From Aquatica leii (Eukaryota > Arthropoda > Insecta > Coleoptera > Lampyridae): a stretch of 64,000 nucleotides of DNA. The translations under genes were made by a program, and so were the position numbers. Positions 33,181 through 44,079 of the stretch are shown piece after piece (the first letter of the stretch is position 1; the number at the start of each line of letters is the position of its first letter). The DNA is taken from assembly GCA_035610365.1 (NCBI GenBank), contig CM069438.1, positions 47,674,837 through 47,738,836 on the forward strand, given 5' to 3'. The notes beneath the pieces are model-generated. The model had not been told where the DNA came from, searched no databases, and was given only the letters and a program-made list of their open reading frames with translations.

Positions 33181-33289
33181 CGGTTGTATTTTGTAATCAT
33201 TTCCTTATACCAATTCACATGTCTTTTTTTAATTGATTGTTAAATTGTGAGGAATCTAACGGGATAAATCTTTCTACTAAATAAATATT

Positions 33290-33755
33290 CTTATTCTGCT
33301 TCTTCTACAGCCTATTCCATCCATCGTCATATGTAAGCCTTCATTAGGTTTTTCCACTTTTCTAGGTTATGTGTTTTCCTTATCCAATCTTGTCTTATCA
33401 TCTTCTTGATGTCATCCGTCCACTTGGTTTGTGGTCTTCCTCTAGATCTCTTGTTTTCTCGATGTCATTTTGTAACTCTACGGGTCTATATATCCTCTTC
33501 CATTCTTCTTACGTGTCTTGCCTAGTTCTATCTTAGGAAACAGAGTCGTTCCACTAGGTAAAACACTTTTGATCGTATCTCAGTGTTAGGCATATGATCG
33601 CGTAATTTGATGTTTAGCATTCTTCTCTCCATTGCACTTTGCGTTACTTGAAGCCTATGTATGATGCCTTTGCTCAGATCTTACGTTTCAGTGTTAACTT
33701 AGGACTGGCAGCACGTCTCTGCTTATAACGTATTTGGTATCTCTGCCATTAGTAA
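33290..33755 (-). pseudogene. LINE thumb-to-C-terminus, 3' half of an interrupted LINE
   Basis: The minus strand reads 'LMAEIPNTL' at the Gypsy-1 junction, then 'LQVTQSAMERRMLNIKLRDH', 'MPNTEIRSK', 'RMEEDI', 'RSRGRPQTKWTDDIKKMIRQ' (21 residues shortened here) and 'WIRKTHNLEKWKNLMKAY'. This is a classical LINE ORF2 ending, with one frameshift near 33.55 kb. Its upstream half lies on the other side of Gypsy-1 at 37.58-37.84 kb. Confidence 0.85.
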
Positions 33756-34197
33756 TGTAACAGTTATTTTATTATTAAAACTAATTTATTTATACTTCTG
33801 CTAAAAATTTATACTAAAAATATGTACACTTTTAAATTAACCGAACTAATTAAATCTAAGGAAATTTAATAAAAACACTTACACTAATTTATATCACTTA
33901 CACGAAGATAAGATAAAGTACTCGGATAGCTTCACACACTTGTTAACACTAAAGTCACGTACAAGATTATTGACCGTATATTTATCTACACACAAGCGCT
34001 AACGACTTATTTATTTAGACTTGAATAATCTTCTTAACACTGCTGTCTTCGCATTACGCAAATAACTGACCTGCGAATTGTGTGTACCGTATTTATACAC
34101 ATTTTGGAAATTTTTCTCGAATGTTCCATATCTTCGGTACACGTTCTAGAACATGGATAACAACTTCGAGAAGGCTATTGAGTTTGAGAACGTTTCA
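33756..34197 (-). repeat. Gypsy-1 3' LTR (442 bp)
   Basis: Plus-strand ends are TGTAACAG and AACGTTTCA. It aligns with the other LTR at about 90%, but carries an extra ~60 bp near 33.79-33.85 kb ('tttatacttctgctaaaaa' region). That stretch also exists in the Gypsy-2 LTRs, so the 5' LTR lost it. An A-less G-rich tract (minus 'AAGGATGGGGCAG') lies directly inside and is the likely polypurine tract. Confidence 0.9.
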
Positions 34198-34339
34198 CTG
34201 CCCCATCCTTAGGACTGTTCTGTCCAAGAACAGGAAACTGGATGCCACGCCGGTAGAAAGGATCGTGGCGATAGCAACAGCTTCCTCCATTTCGGCAACT
34301 ATAAAAGTAACAGTCAATGGAATTTTTCTGACCCGATAT

Positions 34340-34745
34340 TCTTGATTGGTAACTACAGACCAACACTTGGACGCCTGTTCCTTGGAATACGACCTATAAC
34401 ATGTTTCGAACCGTCCTCCATTTCAGTGGATCTAAGCCACAATTCAGCTTGGGTACTGCCAATTTCTTAACACCCATTTCTCTCTTGAGATTCCATAATG
34501 TCCGCCACAGTTTTTTGTATAACGGCTTGGTACTTGAGTATTTCTTGGTGACCAGATAAAAAACGAAGCGTCTAACACCACGTAGTCTTAATCTTAATCT
34601 TTCCGACTGCCGGTTGCTGTGTTCTTACTTCATCTAGCTGCCCAAACTTCTTGCAAATACGACTGCAACCCTTCTGGACATTTTAAGATACTCGCTCACG
34701 CAATGTGCAATGGCGTATTTTTTTTTGTGTTTGGAACAGATCTTG
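34340..34745 (-). pseudogene. Gypsy-1 macro domain-like region (OARD1/TARG1 type)
   Basis: After integrase the minus strand continues 'FGVTTEKQQDLFQT', then 'YAIAHCVSEY', 'RVAVVFA', 'FVFYLVTKKYSSTKPLY' and 'LAVPKLNCGLDPLKW', ending with 'VQVLVCSYQ'. In human OARD1 the same order is found: 'GDLF', 'AHC.SED', 'IAVLFKKKFG', 'YLITKK....KPTY', 'MPRIGCGLD.L.W' and a final strand. OARD1 Lys84 and Asp125 correspond to the first Lys of TKK and the Asp of CGLD, both present here. OARD1 cleaves ADP-ribose from glutamate and binds ADP-ribose; activity for this protein is inferred only. Two or three frameshifts and a stop break it. Confidence 0.8.
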
Positions 34746-35109
34746 TTGTTTTTCGGTAGTAACTCCAAACCTAGCTTTTCCGGAACCTCCGTATAAACTC
34801 ATAAGCTTCTCAAAATCCATTCCTTTGATTTGATTCCTGGTTCTGCTGCTTATTATTCTGGTTCGGACTTGAACTTGTGAATTGTGGTTATCGCCACCAA
34901 ACGGGACTAGACGATCGACGTGGATTGCTTTTGGCTTGCCTCTGGGTGGTTTTCGGATGCGATATATAACGTCATTAATACGCTGCACGATTTCATAAGA
35001 GCCCTCCTATTGCCTTTGCACAAACCACGTTTCTTTTGGGGATTATACAACCAGATGATGTCGCCAGGTTGAAACCCACCTTTTTGTGCCTTGGCGTCAT
35101 ATCTAGTCT

Positions 35110-36000
35110 TCATCCTGTCACTGGCAATTTGTGTGTTCTTACGGACCTCCTCATGTACTTCGTCTAGCCTCTTCGTTAGCTTGCTGACGTAATCTTCTCC
35201 AGCATAGAAGTCGTATTTCGCGACCGAGCATCACACAGGATAATGTTTGGCCTGTGCTTTTGTGAACAGATGATCGATATGCCATTAGGAAAAGGTGCAA
35301 GTACTGACCCCAGCTCTTTGGTATTCGGACACTACTTTGGCTACTTGCCCATTGTCCGATTCATCCACTCAACCATGCCATTAGATTGAGAATAGAGAAG
35401 CGTCGTCCTAGTTTTCTTAATTTACAACAGTCGGCAAACTTCTTCAAACAGCCCAGACTCAAAATTGCGGCCTTGATCGGAGTGTAATTCTAACGGAACT
35501 CCAAACCGGCAGAAAAACTCTTTTACTAATCGTTTGCGACTGTAGCTGCTTCCTGATTGGGTATGGCGTAAGCCTCCGTCTATTTCGTGAAATAATCCAT
35601 CGCCACCAGGATGTATTTATTTCCCGAATCGGATTTTGGGGCTTTCTACGTTGTATTGCTTTATGGGTATTTTGGGCTTTCTCGCTAGACCATATCCTGA
35701 TGCGCAGACCGTGCATTTAGGGCACCATTTCATGACGTCCTCTTTGCAGTTTACCCAGTAGAATCGTTCTCAAACTTTTCCCAATGCGTTCTTAATGCCA
35801 AAGTGTCCTCCTGATGTACCATCGTGGAGATGCTTCAACACTTCTTACACCCTGCTCTTTGGCACTACCAACTGTAGTCTGTTTCCCGTGCCCTCGACAC
35901 TTTCTAAGATTCGCTTAAGAAGACCGTCTTCTACTATCAAAGAGTCCTACTGCGTCCAATACGTTTTGATGTTTCTGCCCAAAGCACTCAGTTCCTCCCA
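35110..36000 (-). pseudogene. Gypsy-1 integrase
   Basis: On the minus strand the zinc region shows 'HLHDGTSGGHFG' and 'VMKWCPKCTVC'. Next come 'VAMDYFTK' near 35600 (first catalytic Asp), 'LELHSDQGRNFES' near 35470 (second Asp) and 'NGMVEWMNRTMGK' near 35370 (Glu). All three catalytic residues are present, but frames change several times and stops occur, for example right after 'DYFTK'. Integrase inserts the cDNA into the genome. A C-terminal region with 'GGFQPGDIIWLYNPQKKRGL' (35113 on) follows, typical of Gypsy integrase ends. Confidence 0.88.
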
Positions 36001-36270
36001 GGTTGGTAGTCGTTCGTTTTCTTTTCAGTCCAGGAGTTGTCTTATTTCAGAGTTGTTTTCTTGTTTGCGACGCAGCTGCTCGAGTTCCCACTCGTCATCA
36101 ACCATAGTAGTTCTCCGGAGGCATTTAACTTTTTCTTCAAGTCACGAACAATGGCTGCAGTCCGCTGGACATGGTCTTCTGGACAAGGCATCAGCGTTCC
36201 GATGACTGCTTCCGGCACGGTGTTCTGTGTCATAGTCATATTCTTGCAGTCTCTCGATCCATCTTGCCAC

Positions 36271-36720
36271 TTATCTTTCTAGGTTACGGAACTGCAGTAG
36301 CCATTTTAAAGCGGCGTGGTCTGTTCTCAGTAAAAATTTTCGTGCATACAAATATTTGTATAAATATTCGATAGACTTGACGACTGCTAACAGCTCCCTT
36401 CTAGTCACGCAATAATTTCTTTCTGACCTGGACGAAACCTTGCTAAAATACGCGATAACTTTTTCTTCTCCATCTTGAACCTGCGAAAGAACCGGGCCTA
36501 TGGCCCGATTGCTTGCGTCGGTATCTAAAACAAATTTTCCATCTTCTCTTGGATAACTTAAAATCGACAAAGTGACTAAAGCCTGTTTTAGTTGATTGAA
36601 AGAATTTTCGCAGTCTTCATTCCATCTAAATTCTGCTCTTTCTTTCGTCAATTTCGTCAAAGGTTTGGCAATATTGGCAAATCCGGGTACAAATCGTCTA
36701 TAATAGGTGCACAGCCCAAG
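36271..36720 (-). pseudogene. Gypsy-1 RT end and RNase H
   Basis: The minus strand reads 'YYRRFVPGFANIAKPLTKLT', then 'FRWNEDCENSFNQLKQALV', 'FVLDTDASNRAIGPVLSQV', 'NYCVTRRELLAVVKSIEYL' and 'LLRTDHAALKWLLQF'. This is the Gypsy RT-connection and RNase H with its Asp (DTDAS), Glu (RRELLAVV) and Asp (RTDHA). The 129-codon frame from 36660 is uninterrupted. It starts right after a deletion that fuses gag N-terminal codons ('KMEKKSKKIKEKLLENTNEQ') to 'VALGCAPI', within RT. Confidence 0.92.
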
Positions 36721-37201
36721 GCAACTTCAATCCAGATGTTTGTGGATTGGTCTTGGCCATGCTTGCACTGCTCGTTCGTATTTTCCAACAATTTTTCTTT
36801 TATTTTTTTAGATTTTTTTTCCATTTTGAGAATGTTCGGATAGTTTTTCTTCAATTTTCTGAGAATTGTCGCCCAGTTTCCTATTATTTTCTTCCATATT
36901 TTTATTCATCGATTCGAGAATTTCAAATATTTTTGAATCCATTTTAACTGCTTGCAAACGTGTCACCGGCATAAATTTGACCAGGAATCCACGAATAATA
37001 ATAAAAAAAGTTTAATAACACTAAATTTTAATAAAGGTCGACACTAGTTTAACGAAATGGAACAGCTAAGATTAAACGCTATAAACAAACACGTGAACTA
37101 AAGTATTATTTATTTATGCAATCAACGGGAGCGATATTAAGTTAATTAATGGTATTTACGCGAACGGTTTATTGTATTCAATACCCCACACTGACGCTAA
37201 A

Positions 37202-37580
37202 TGTACCGAATTTTATTGTTATTAAAACTAATTAAATCTAAGGAAATTTAATAAAAACACTTACATTAATTTATATCACTTACACGAAGATAAGATAAAG
37301 TCCGCGAATAGCTTCACACACTTGTTTACACTAAAGTCACGTATAAAATTATTCTTCGTATATTTATCTACACACACGCACTAACGACTTATTTATTTAG
37401 ACTTGAATAATCTTCTTAACACTGCTGTCTTCGCATTACGGAAATAACTGACTCGCGAATTGTGTGTACCGTATATATACACATTTTGGAAATCCTTCTC
37501 GAATGTTCCATATCTTTCGGTATACGTTCTAGAACATGGATAACAACTTCGAGAAGGCTCTTTAGTTTAAAAACGTTTCA
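37202..37580 (-). repeat. Gypsy-1 5' LTR (379 bp)
   Basis: Plus-strand ends are TGTACCGAA and AAACGTTTCA, and it matches the 3' LTR except for a ~60-bp deletion. Inside it (37186-37200) the minus strand reads TAGCGTCAGTGTGGGG; the same 15 bases follow the Gypsy-2 5' LTR at 43838. This conserved site is where the primer-binding site should be, although I cannot name the tRNA. Confidence 0.9.
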
Positions 37581-37840
37581 GTATGTTATTCATTTTTCCG
37601 AACGCTGACCACGCCAATAAGAGTCTTCTATCTAGGTCTGTGTGTCAAGTAATTTTTTGAGATTTGGAATTTCTGCCCTAGATATACGAATGTGTTCACT
37701 TTTTCTATTGTTTTGTCTTCTAGATCAATTTCTTGTTGTTTTCCTGTGTCATTCCTATCTGTTTTGTTACCTCGTTCAGTTCTTCCAACATTTTTTAAAA
37801 TTCTTCTTTGTGTTTTGCTATCAGTGTTGTCATACACAAT
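37581..37840 (-). pseudogene. LINE RT connection, 5' half of the LINE interrupted by Gypsy-1
   Basis: The minus strand reads 'MYDNTDSKTQRRILKN', 'QQEIDLEDKTIEKVNTFVYL' and 'LGQKFQ', then in another frame a piece ending 'FGKMNNI' at the Gypsy-1 border. Insect LINEs have 'I.V....IE.V..YVYLGQ' followed by 'W.AFGK...I'. The other half, starting 'LMAEIPNTL', is at 33.755 kb. With one copy of the 4-bp target duplication removed, the two halves join without loss of a codon. Confidence 0.85.
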
Positions 37841-37949
37841 ATCAAAAACTACGTTTTAATTGTCAAAATCCTTATATAAAAAGTTAAAATTCAAAAAAAG
37901 GTATTTTTCAAGCAAATGCAACAAAATTTTCTAAATTTTGTATTGAAAA

Positions 37950-38640
37950 CAATCTAGTCAATTCCATGGATTTTGAGAAGACGGAGGTTCTTACAAACTC
38001 GTTTCAGTTTATGTTTAGACAATGCTGTGGAAATTATTCTGCACAAGAAAAAGAGACAAATGATCTCGAGAATTACAGACCAATTTGTCCTTTATCACAC
38101 ATGGCTTACAAAAATTATTACAAAGCGCATAAAAAGACTCTTACTAATCTTGAGAAGCAGGCTGGTTTTTGAATTGATAAAAAAACCAATATTCTCAACA
38201 TTACAGCAAAGTAAAATCCATTAGAGATCTGTCAAACTCTACAAAAATATAAGTACAAAATAGAATAAGGAAGAAGACAAGAGAACACTTTGTTTCTTAA
38301 ACTCTGTATACTTGGGTTAAAATATGCTAAAAAATTAAACTCGGACCTACAGAGTGTGAACATCGACAGCGAATACCTAAGTCATCTACGCTTCAGCGAT
38401 CTATAGAAACAGCAATGTTAAGACTTACGAAAAAACCAAATGCCACAATAAAATAGAGAACAAAAATAACCGACCTAATCCAAAGCATGGCAAAATCTAA
38501 ATGAAGATGGGTAGGCCATGTGAGCCGCATTAAAGAAAATAGGTCGACTTAAAGGATGATGGATTGAAAGTCACTGCTAACCAGATAGAGCGTTGCTCGA
38601 AAACTGGATTAATAGAGCGCAATACAAACAGAAATAAAAG
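37950..38640 (+). pseudogene. LINE RT fragment with internal deletion
   Basis: The plus strand starts with 'NDLENYRPICPLSHMAYKN' (RT motif 'NYRPI.LLS..YK'), then 'RLVFELIKK', then at 38340 'LQSVNIDSEYLSHLRFSDL' (normally 'L.I.G..L.HLRFADD'). The reading jumps directly to 'ETAMLRLTKKPNATIKN' and 'KITDLIQSMAKSK', and 'AM*AALKKIGRL', the end region. The YADD block and thumb are deleted at 'FSDL'. Decay is heavy. Confidence 0.65.
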
Positions 38641-38779
38641 ACTTCTAAAACAGTTGCAATTAAATTTTTAATTTGGCGATCTACAGCTATCTACTAAAAA
38701 AAATGTATAACAAAACTAATTACAAAAATTTGCATGTGGAATCACAAAGACAATATTGACGATATCTACATGTAGTAGT

Positions 38780-39120
38780 AGAAACAAAAGATTTTTGATT
38801 AAATAGATCTAATTATACGTTTTCTTGAGCTATGAAACAAACCATGTTGGAGATTACGCTGGCCGATAAAATAAAATACTTCAAAATCATAAAAAAAACA
38901 AAAGTTAAGGACGCTATGAAAAAACTACCAAATGGAAATAGTGACCAAGTGTAAACAGACCACGAAGAATAGTTTGATGATAAAATGTTGCTGGAAAAAT
39001 CTAGTCAAAAACCACCAGAAACAGAAAATCATGGAAAAACTTAAAAAAAGCTGTTATACAACAATAGATGAACACAGACCACAGAAAAAGAATTTTCAAG
39101 AGCAGTAGGCGCATTATTTA
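38780..39120 (+). pseudogene. LINE C-terminal fragment
   Basis: The reading 'MLEITLADKIKY', 'KKTKVKDAMKKLP' and later 'KPPETENH' is a decayed 'LADKI.NE.IR..TKVKDA......KWAGH'. It then continues through a 'WTTKML'-like area. It is a second, separate LINE end just downstream of the one at 37.95-38.64 kb, or a tandem duplicate of it. Confidence 0.5.
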
Positions 39121-39129
39121 TTTTGATAA

Positions 39130-41870
39130 ACAGTTGAAAAAGCATACGGCTACTACAAAGCCAGTTTGATCACTCAGATTTACTATTTGTTATGATCTTA
39201 ATTTCTTTGCCAATTGACTTCGTTTTAAATTTTAGAGCACTAGGAAGGTTTTGCTTTGTTTGGGTATAAAACTTTTTGAATAATGAAAACAAGAAATGCA
39301 ATATACAAAATATACATAAGTAAATTTTAGTTTCATGTTTATTATTTCAATAACAATTTTTTTGAAAGTTTTTATGATAGAAACTTGGAGACAACAGTAT
39401 ACTCACAAATTTTTTTTACTGCAATTGTAGGAAAAAACTTTGATGCAAAAACACATAATTGTCAAATGATCAAAAACATTTACAAAGCATAAACCAAGTT
39501 TAGAGTGCCAACCCACATGCAAATGTAAAAAAAATAAACAAAAGATGAAATGGCAAATATTTTCACAACCATCAAACAAAAAACTTGACAAAAAACTGAC
39601 TTAAAAAAATATGTTAAATAGCTAGATTATTCTGAATATAGATCAGATCTCTAAAAATGCGTGTGATGAAGAAACCACCAGTTTTACCAATGTTGAATTA
39701 ATCACAAAAACAAGAAGTTTGATATACCCCTACAAAAAAACCATGTGTTAAAATTTTAGTTTTAAGAGAAAAAAAATGCTTATAGTCATTAGTAATTATG
39801 GTTGATGACTGCAATTAACAATCACATAGATATTTTTAAGACAATTGCGAATTTAAGCACAACACACAACAACAAAATTAGAAAAAAAATAATGAGCAAC
39901 GTTTTCTTTGCTAATTTCTAAATAAAAATTAATGTACATGGTAATTACTAATTACTTTGCTAAGAAATGTTAACGTACACGTTATGCACAACTACAAAAA
40001 AAAGAAAAAATCTACATAGTAATTTTAAAAAATTTGAATTAAAGCAAAGTAAACGAATAGGAAATTTTGTCAAATGCAGTTCTGTAGAGTATGTAGAAAA
40101 AGACCAGAAGAAAACACCTAAGCAATTTTGTAAAAATTGTTTTCATTAATTTTTGTTGTAATTACAGCATTCATTTTGCAATAAAGCAATGAAAACTAAA
40201 TTACTCGAAGACGAATAATTGAAAAAGAAGAGAGTGGGGCATTAAATTCTGTCACCAGAACAAAATAAAGTATCTTTTTATTGTCCTCATCTAGAAAACT
40301 CAGTGTAAAATCTGTGTGAAACTTGGGGTTCTTAATCTTGCGTCAATTTTACGCCGGTTTGAACATTCAAAAATTAACCAAGCGCAAATCTTAACAAAAA
40401 TCGGTCGTTTGAGTTTTAGCACAACTGGAGTGGGCGTTTAACAATAAATACTCACATTTTTTTATTTTTTTTAAGAAAGTATATTCCCTTTTAATAACGC
40501 AATAATAAATAAGACACTTAACACAGTGAAACACTTAAGGTAAAACAAGTTATAAATTTATATTAAGCGTTGTTTTTTTTGTCTCTTAAACATTGCAAGA
40601 GGTTACTGTTTCTCCATTGAAAGACCCGACTACACTGAATTAACTAGGACCGAAACGGCACTAGTAAATCCAATATAATCATAATATAATGATAATGCTC
40701 TTTACGGGATCCGTGGATTTACTAGCTTACTAATCGTCTTATATGAATTTGCCTCTTTTTCTAATACCGTGTCATGTTTATATCGAGCGGAGCAGGATTT
40801 TAATGGTGTTAATTTTAAATCTGCTATTGTGACAATTAATTTTGCCGTTTAATTATAATCTTATGCAAATAAGTTACATAAACAAGATTCTTATCACGGT
40901 ATTTTTTTAAATCGTAACGTGTAGAATGGAATAATAGTTTTGGGCATATTGGAAAAGTCGGAAACATGTAAAAGCACTTTCAGAAATTTAGTCAAAAGAT
41001 TTTCATTTGTTGAGCTTAAATTACGTGTAAAATTCTATTTAAAAATCGATTTGAAATAATTGTTTTTGTATTATTTATAAACGCGCGGAAAATGTTTTTA
41101 CCAAAAGATACAAATTATCACAAAAACAAGGTTTTTTTCTTTTCAAAATTGATTTTTAGTATTTAAAGAAATTGCTAATATTAAAACATTGAAAAGTAAC
41201 GTCAGAAATAATGCTTATTTTTAATAGGGAGACTTAGTTCAAAAAACGCAAAACAACGGGAATTGAAAAAAAAATTAAAACTTAAAAAAATCAATTTGTT
41301 TTCTAAAAAAAAATAAAATTTAATAGAGGACAAGATTTGGACATGTGTTGATTGCTAAGTGAGCTTTTTGCTTTTCTCAATGCAAGAGACAAAATAATGG
41401 TAAAAAAAAGTAAGTTAATGCAAATTGCGACAGGCTTAAAGATTACTTACTTTAACTTAGTGACGGTGATTTAAATCATGTTCTTAGCAAACGTATTTTG
41501 AAATAAATCATTAAAATCATTTAAAAATTTTTATATAATTAACAAAAAAGATTCAGAGTTGATGGCTGGCTGATGGGGAATTTAAAGAATAAGAAACACT
41601 TAAATGTTTATAAAAAATCCTACAAATTAATTTGTTTTGTTTAAAATTAATTAAATTGATAAATCAATAAATATAACTATTGTCGTTTACTGACACGCAC
41701 ACTCAAGAAAAGAAAAAACGGGACCCTACCTGCTAATGACTGTGTTAAAGAACGACTTTGTTAGTTACAATTTTAAGTTTGTTATAAATCTACAGGTGAA
41801 TGACAATACTTGCAATTTATTGATTATATTTATCACAATTTTTCATCAAATAAAGTAATACTCCCGTGTG
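39130..41870. other. AT-rich sequence with nothing recognised
   Basis: About 2.7 kb with no open frame of note, no repeat shared with the rest of the window and no transposon motif. A small higher-GC patch at 40615-40740 (with 'aggaccgaaacggcactagt') and another at 41868-41930 stand out, but I cannot assign either. Confidence 0.4.
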
Positions 41871-41899
41871 GAGTTGCTAGTCTTCCATCGGGCGCGTCC

Positions 41900-43190
41900 C
41901 GAAATGACGCTCGCTAGATATGGCAAAATAAAATACCCGGGGCAAACCAAAATTAGCAAAACAGATACCAGAAGCGTCTGATTCATAGTGGACACCTTCA
42001 AACAGCATCTGAACCTAAGTCATAGATCCTCCAAACGGGGATTATGGCGTTAAGCATTAGCCACCTAACACATAGAAAACATTAAAGGAAAAGAGAACGA
42101 TAGAGTGGAAGAATGAAAATAATCTCCGGTTGGTCATCCACACCTTATCAAGAGGGAGCCCCATCGGATACGGGAGGGGGGAAGAGCAATTACTCCACGA
42201 GGAGTCCTAAGAACTACAAAACAAAAAAAGCGCAACGAAAAGGAAATCACCAATTGGAATTTAGAACATTCAAGGATGGAGAAGGATAAAAAGGTAATAC
42301 AAGAACTAAAGAAAACAACCGTAAACATATTAATAATTATTGAAAGAAAAAAAATAAAAATAAAACAGAAACCCTAGAAGAAATGTTGCACTGTTAGAGT
42401 GGAGTACACTGTAACGAAAGAAATAGAGAAAGTGAAAACAACAGGAGAAATTATCATAGCTGGCGATTTGAATGGAAGAACAGGAAGTAAGAAGAAGGAT
42501 GAAACGTTGGGACAGTTTGGAGAGGAGATCGTGAATGATAACGGGGAAAGAATAACATAACTACAAAATCCCAAAATAATGAACGGATTTTTCCAACACA
42601 AAAACATACGTAATATATAATTATAGATTACATAATAGTATAGGAAAACAGTACAATAACAATTAAAGACGTACTAGTGTAAAGAAGAACTGAGTGCGGC
42701 AGCTATAGCAAACATGGAATTCAAATAGAAAAACAAAAAAACAGATAACACAATAAAAGAGGAAAAATCGATAAAAACCCAAAACTCAAACTGCACATAC
42801 TGCAAGACGAGATTATAAGAGAACTATACCAAAGAAGACTGGACCAAAAACTAATAGAGTTCAGATTTCATACAGTGGAGGATACACATATAAAAATAAA
42901 GAACAGTATAAAAGAAGCGGCATTAGAAGCATTAGGAGAAATAGATGAAATAGAAACGAATTTCAGATGGAAATTTAATGAAGCAGCCACGGAAGCAATT
43001 AATGTAAAAACACAACTATACAAAAAATGGCTAAGCACAAAAAAGAACGAAGACTATAGGAAGTACAAAGAAAAATATAGGGAAGTAAAAAGGCTAGTCG
43101 TTAAAAAAGTGAAGGATGGAAAAGAACCTGCCAAAACGTCGACCAATATATTGGAGGGACAAGAAGCTCAGAATCCTGGAAAATAATAAA
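41900..43190 (+). pseudogene. LINE 5' part: endonuclease and linker
   Basis: From 42410 the plus strand reads 'VTKEIEKVKTTGEIIIAGDL', with 'AGDLNGRTGS' being the endonuclease catalytic motif (G.D.N.R.G), followed by 'TLGQFGEEIVNDNGERIT'. After decayed text, 42780-43190 gives 'ELYQRRLDQKLIEF', 'SIKEAALEALGEI' and 'LYKKWLSTKKNEDYRKYKEK', the post-endonuclease linker also seen at 13.2-13.7 kb. It ends near 43.19 kb, 200 bp before Gypsy-2, and no RT follows. 41.9-42.4 kb, which has 'ggagccccatcggatacgg', is probably its 5' region. Confidence 0.7.
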
Positions 43191-43385
43191 CAGTTCAGAG
43201 AAAACCCGATATCTAATTCTCAGACCAACATTACACTACTAGAAATAAATTTGGTAATTATGATGTAATCTTAAAAAAATGTAGATTTTTAATTAATCAC
43301 ATTACAAAAGCAGTAATCTCAAAACATCTTCTTGCAAACAACTTTTTAGACTGAACCAAAACAACGCCAAGAAAACAGAAGATAT

Positions 43386-43836
43386 TGAAACATTCGTGAA
43401 GTTTTTATGAATTCCAAGAACATTCTCGAAAGAATATAGAAGATTTTCGAATGATGGAGAAAATATATAAAAGCGTTACAAATGAATCATAAGTCAGTTA
43501 TTTCAGTAATTCGAAGTCGGCAGTGTTAAGACGATTATTCAATACTATGATAAGAATGTCTTCCGGGTTTGGACCATGTCATTGTTGTTGTAACCGAAGT
43601 TGCCAACGTTTCGCCCAATTATTCAAGTTTAAATAATTAAGTGATTAACGCGTGTCGAGATAAATACGACGTATTAAAATCGTGCGTGACTTTAAGGTAA
43701 ACAAGCGTCAGTGTTTAAATAAATAGAATTAGTGTAAGTTTTTTGTTATTAAATATCCTTAGATTTGATTAGTTCGGCTAGTTATAAACGTGTACATATT
43801 TTTAGTATAAACAAATTAGTTTTAAAAATCGTTACA
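43386..43836 (+). repeat. Gypsy-2 5' LTR (451 bp)
   Basis: Starts TGAAACATTC and ends ATCGTTACA, matching the Gypsy-1 LTR termini (TGAAACG...). It shares blocks such as 'tgattaacgcgtgtcgagat' with the 3' LTR. An 80-bp region near 43.55-43.62 kb ('ccgggtttggaccatgtca') is absent from the 3' LTR. 'aaaatatataaaagcgttac' at about 43464 looks like a TATA element. TAGCGTCAGTGTGGG after the LTR is shared with Gypsy-1. Confidence 0.9.
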
Positions 43837-44079
43837 GTAGCGTCAGTGTGGGTTTCCGATGCAATGCGAGTGTAAATATCATTAAATAATTTAATATCGC
43901 TACCGTAATAAAAACATTGTTTGCGTAAATAATCAAACTTTAGTTCGCGATTCGTGTGTTTGTTTATAGCGTGTAATTCTAGCTGTTTCAGTTCGTTAAA
44001 ATAGTGTATTTAAACCGTTTATTCGTGTTAAAGTTGCCGGTAACTCGTTATCAAACTAAAATTGAACCAAAAATCGATG

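Larger units (their letters stand above)
33756..37580 (-). mobile_element. Gypsy-1: Ty3/Gypsy LTR retrotransposon with macro-like domain, internally deleted
   Basis: Two LTRs (33756-34197 and 37202-37580) bound a minus-strand interior. From the 5' LTR at 37.2 kb it runs: leader, a few codons of the gag N-terminus, a deletion junction near 36.70 kb that removes gag, protease and most of RT, then the end of RT, RNase H, integrase and a macro-like domain before the 3' LTR. It is related over its whole length to Gypsy-2 at 43.4-49.5 kb. It sits inside a LINE with a 4-bp target duplication (minus strand TTAC/ATAC, one mismatch). Dead copy. Confidence 0.92.

Noticed and set aside
37628..37837. 69-codon minus-strand frame as a small gene
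   Set aside because: It is the RT-connection part of the LINE split by Gypsy-1 ('IEKVNTFVYLGQ').
43397..43836. Alternative left border of the Gypsy-2 5' LTR at TGAAG (43397)
   Set aside because: Gypsy-1 LTRs begin TGAAACG, matching 43386, and the 4-bp flanks ATAT/GTAT fit that border better; the 3' LTR has simply lost about 11 bases.
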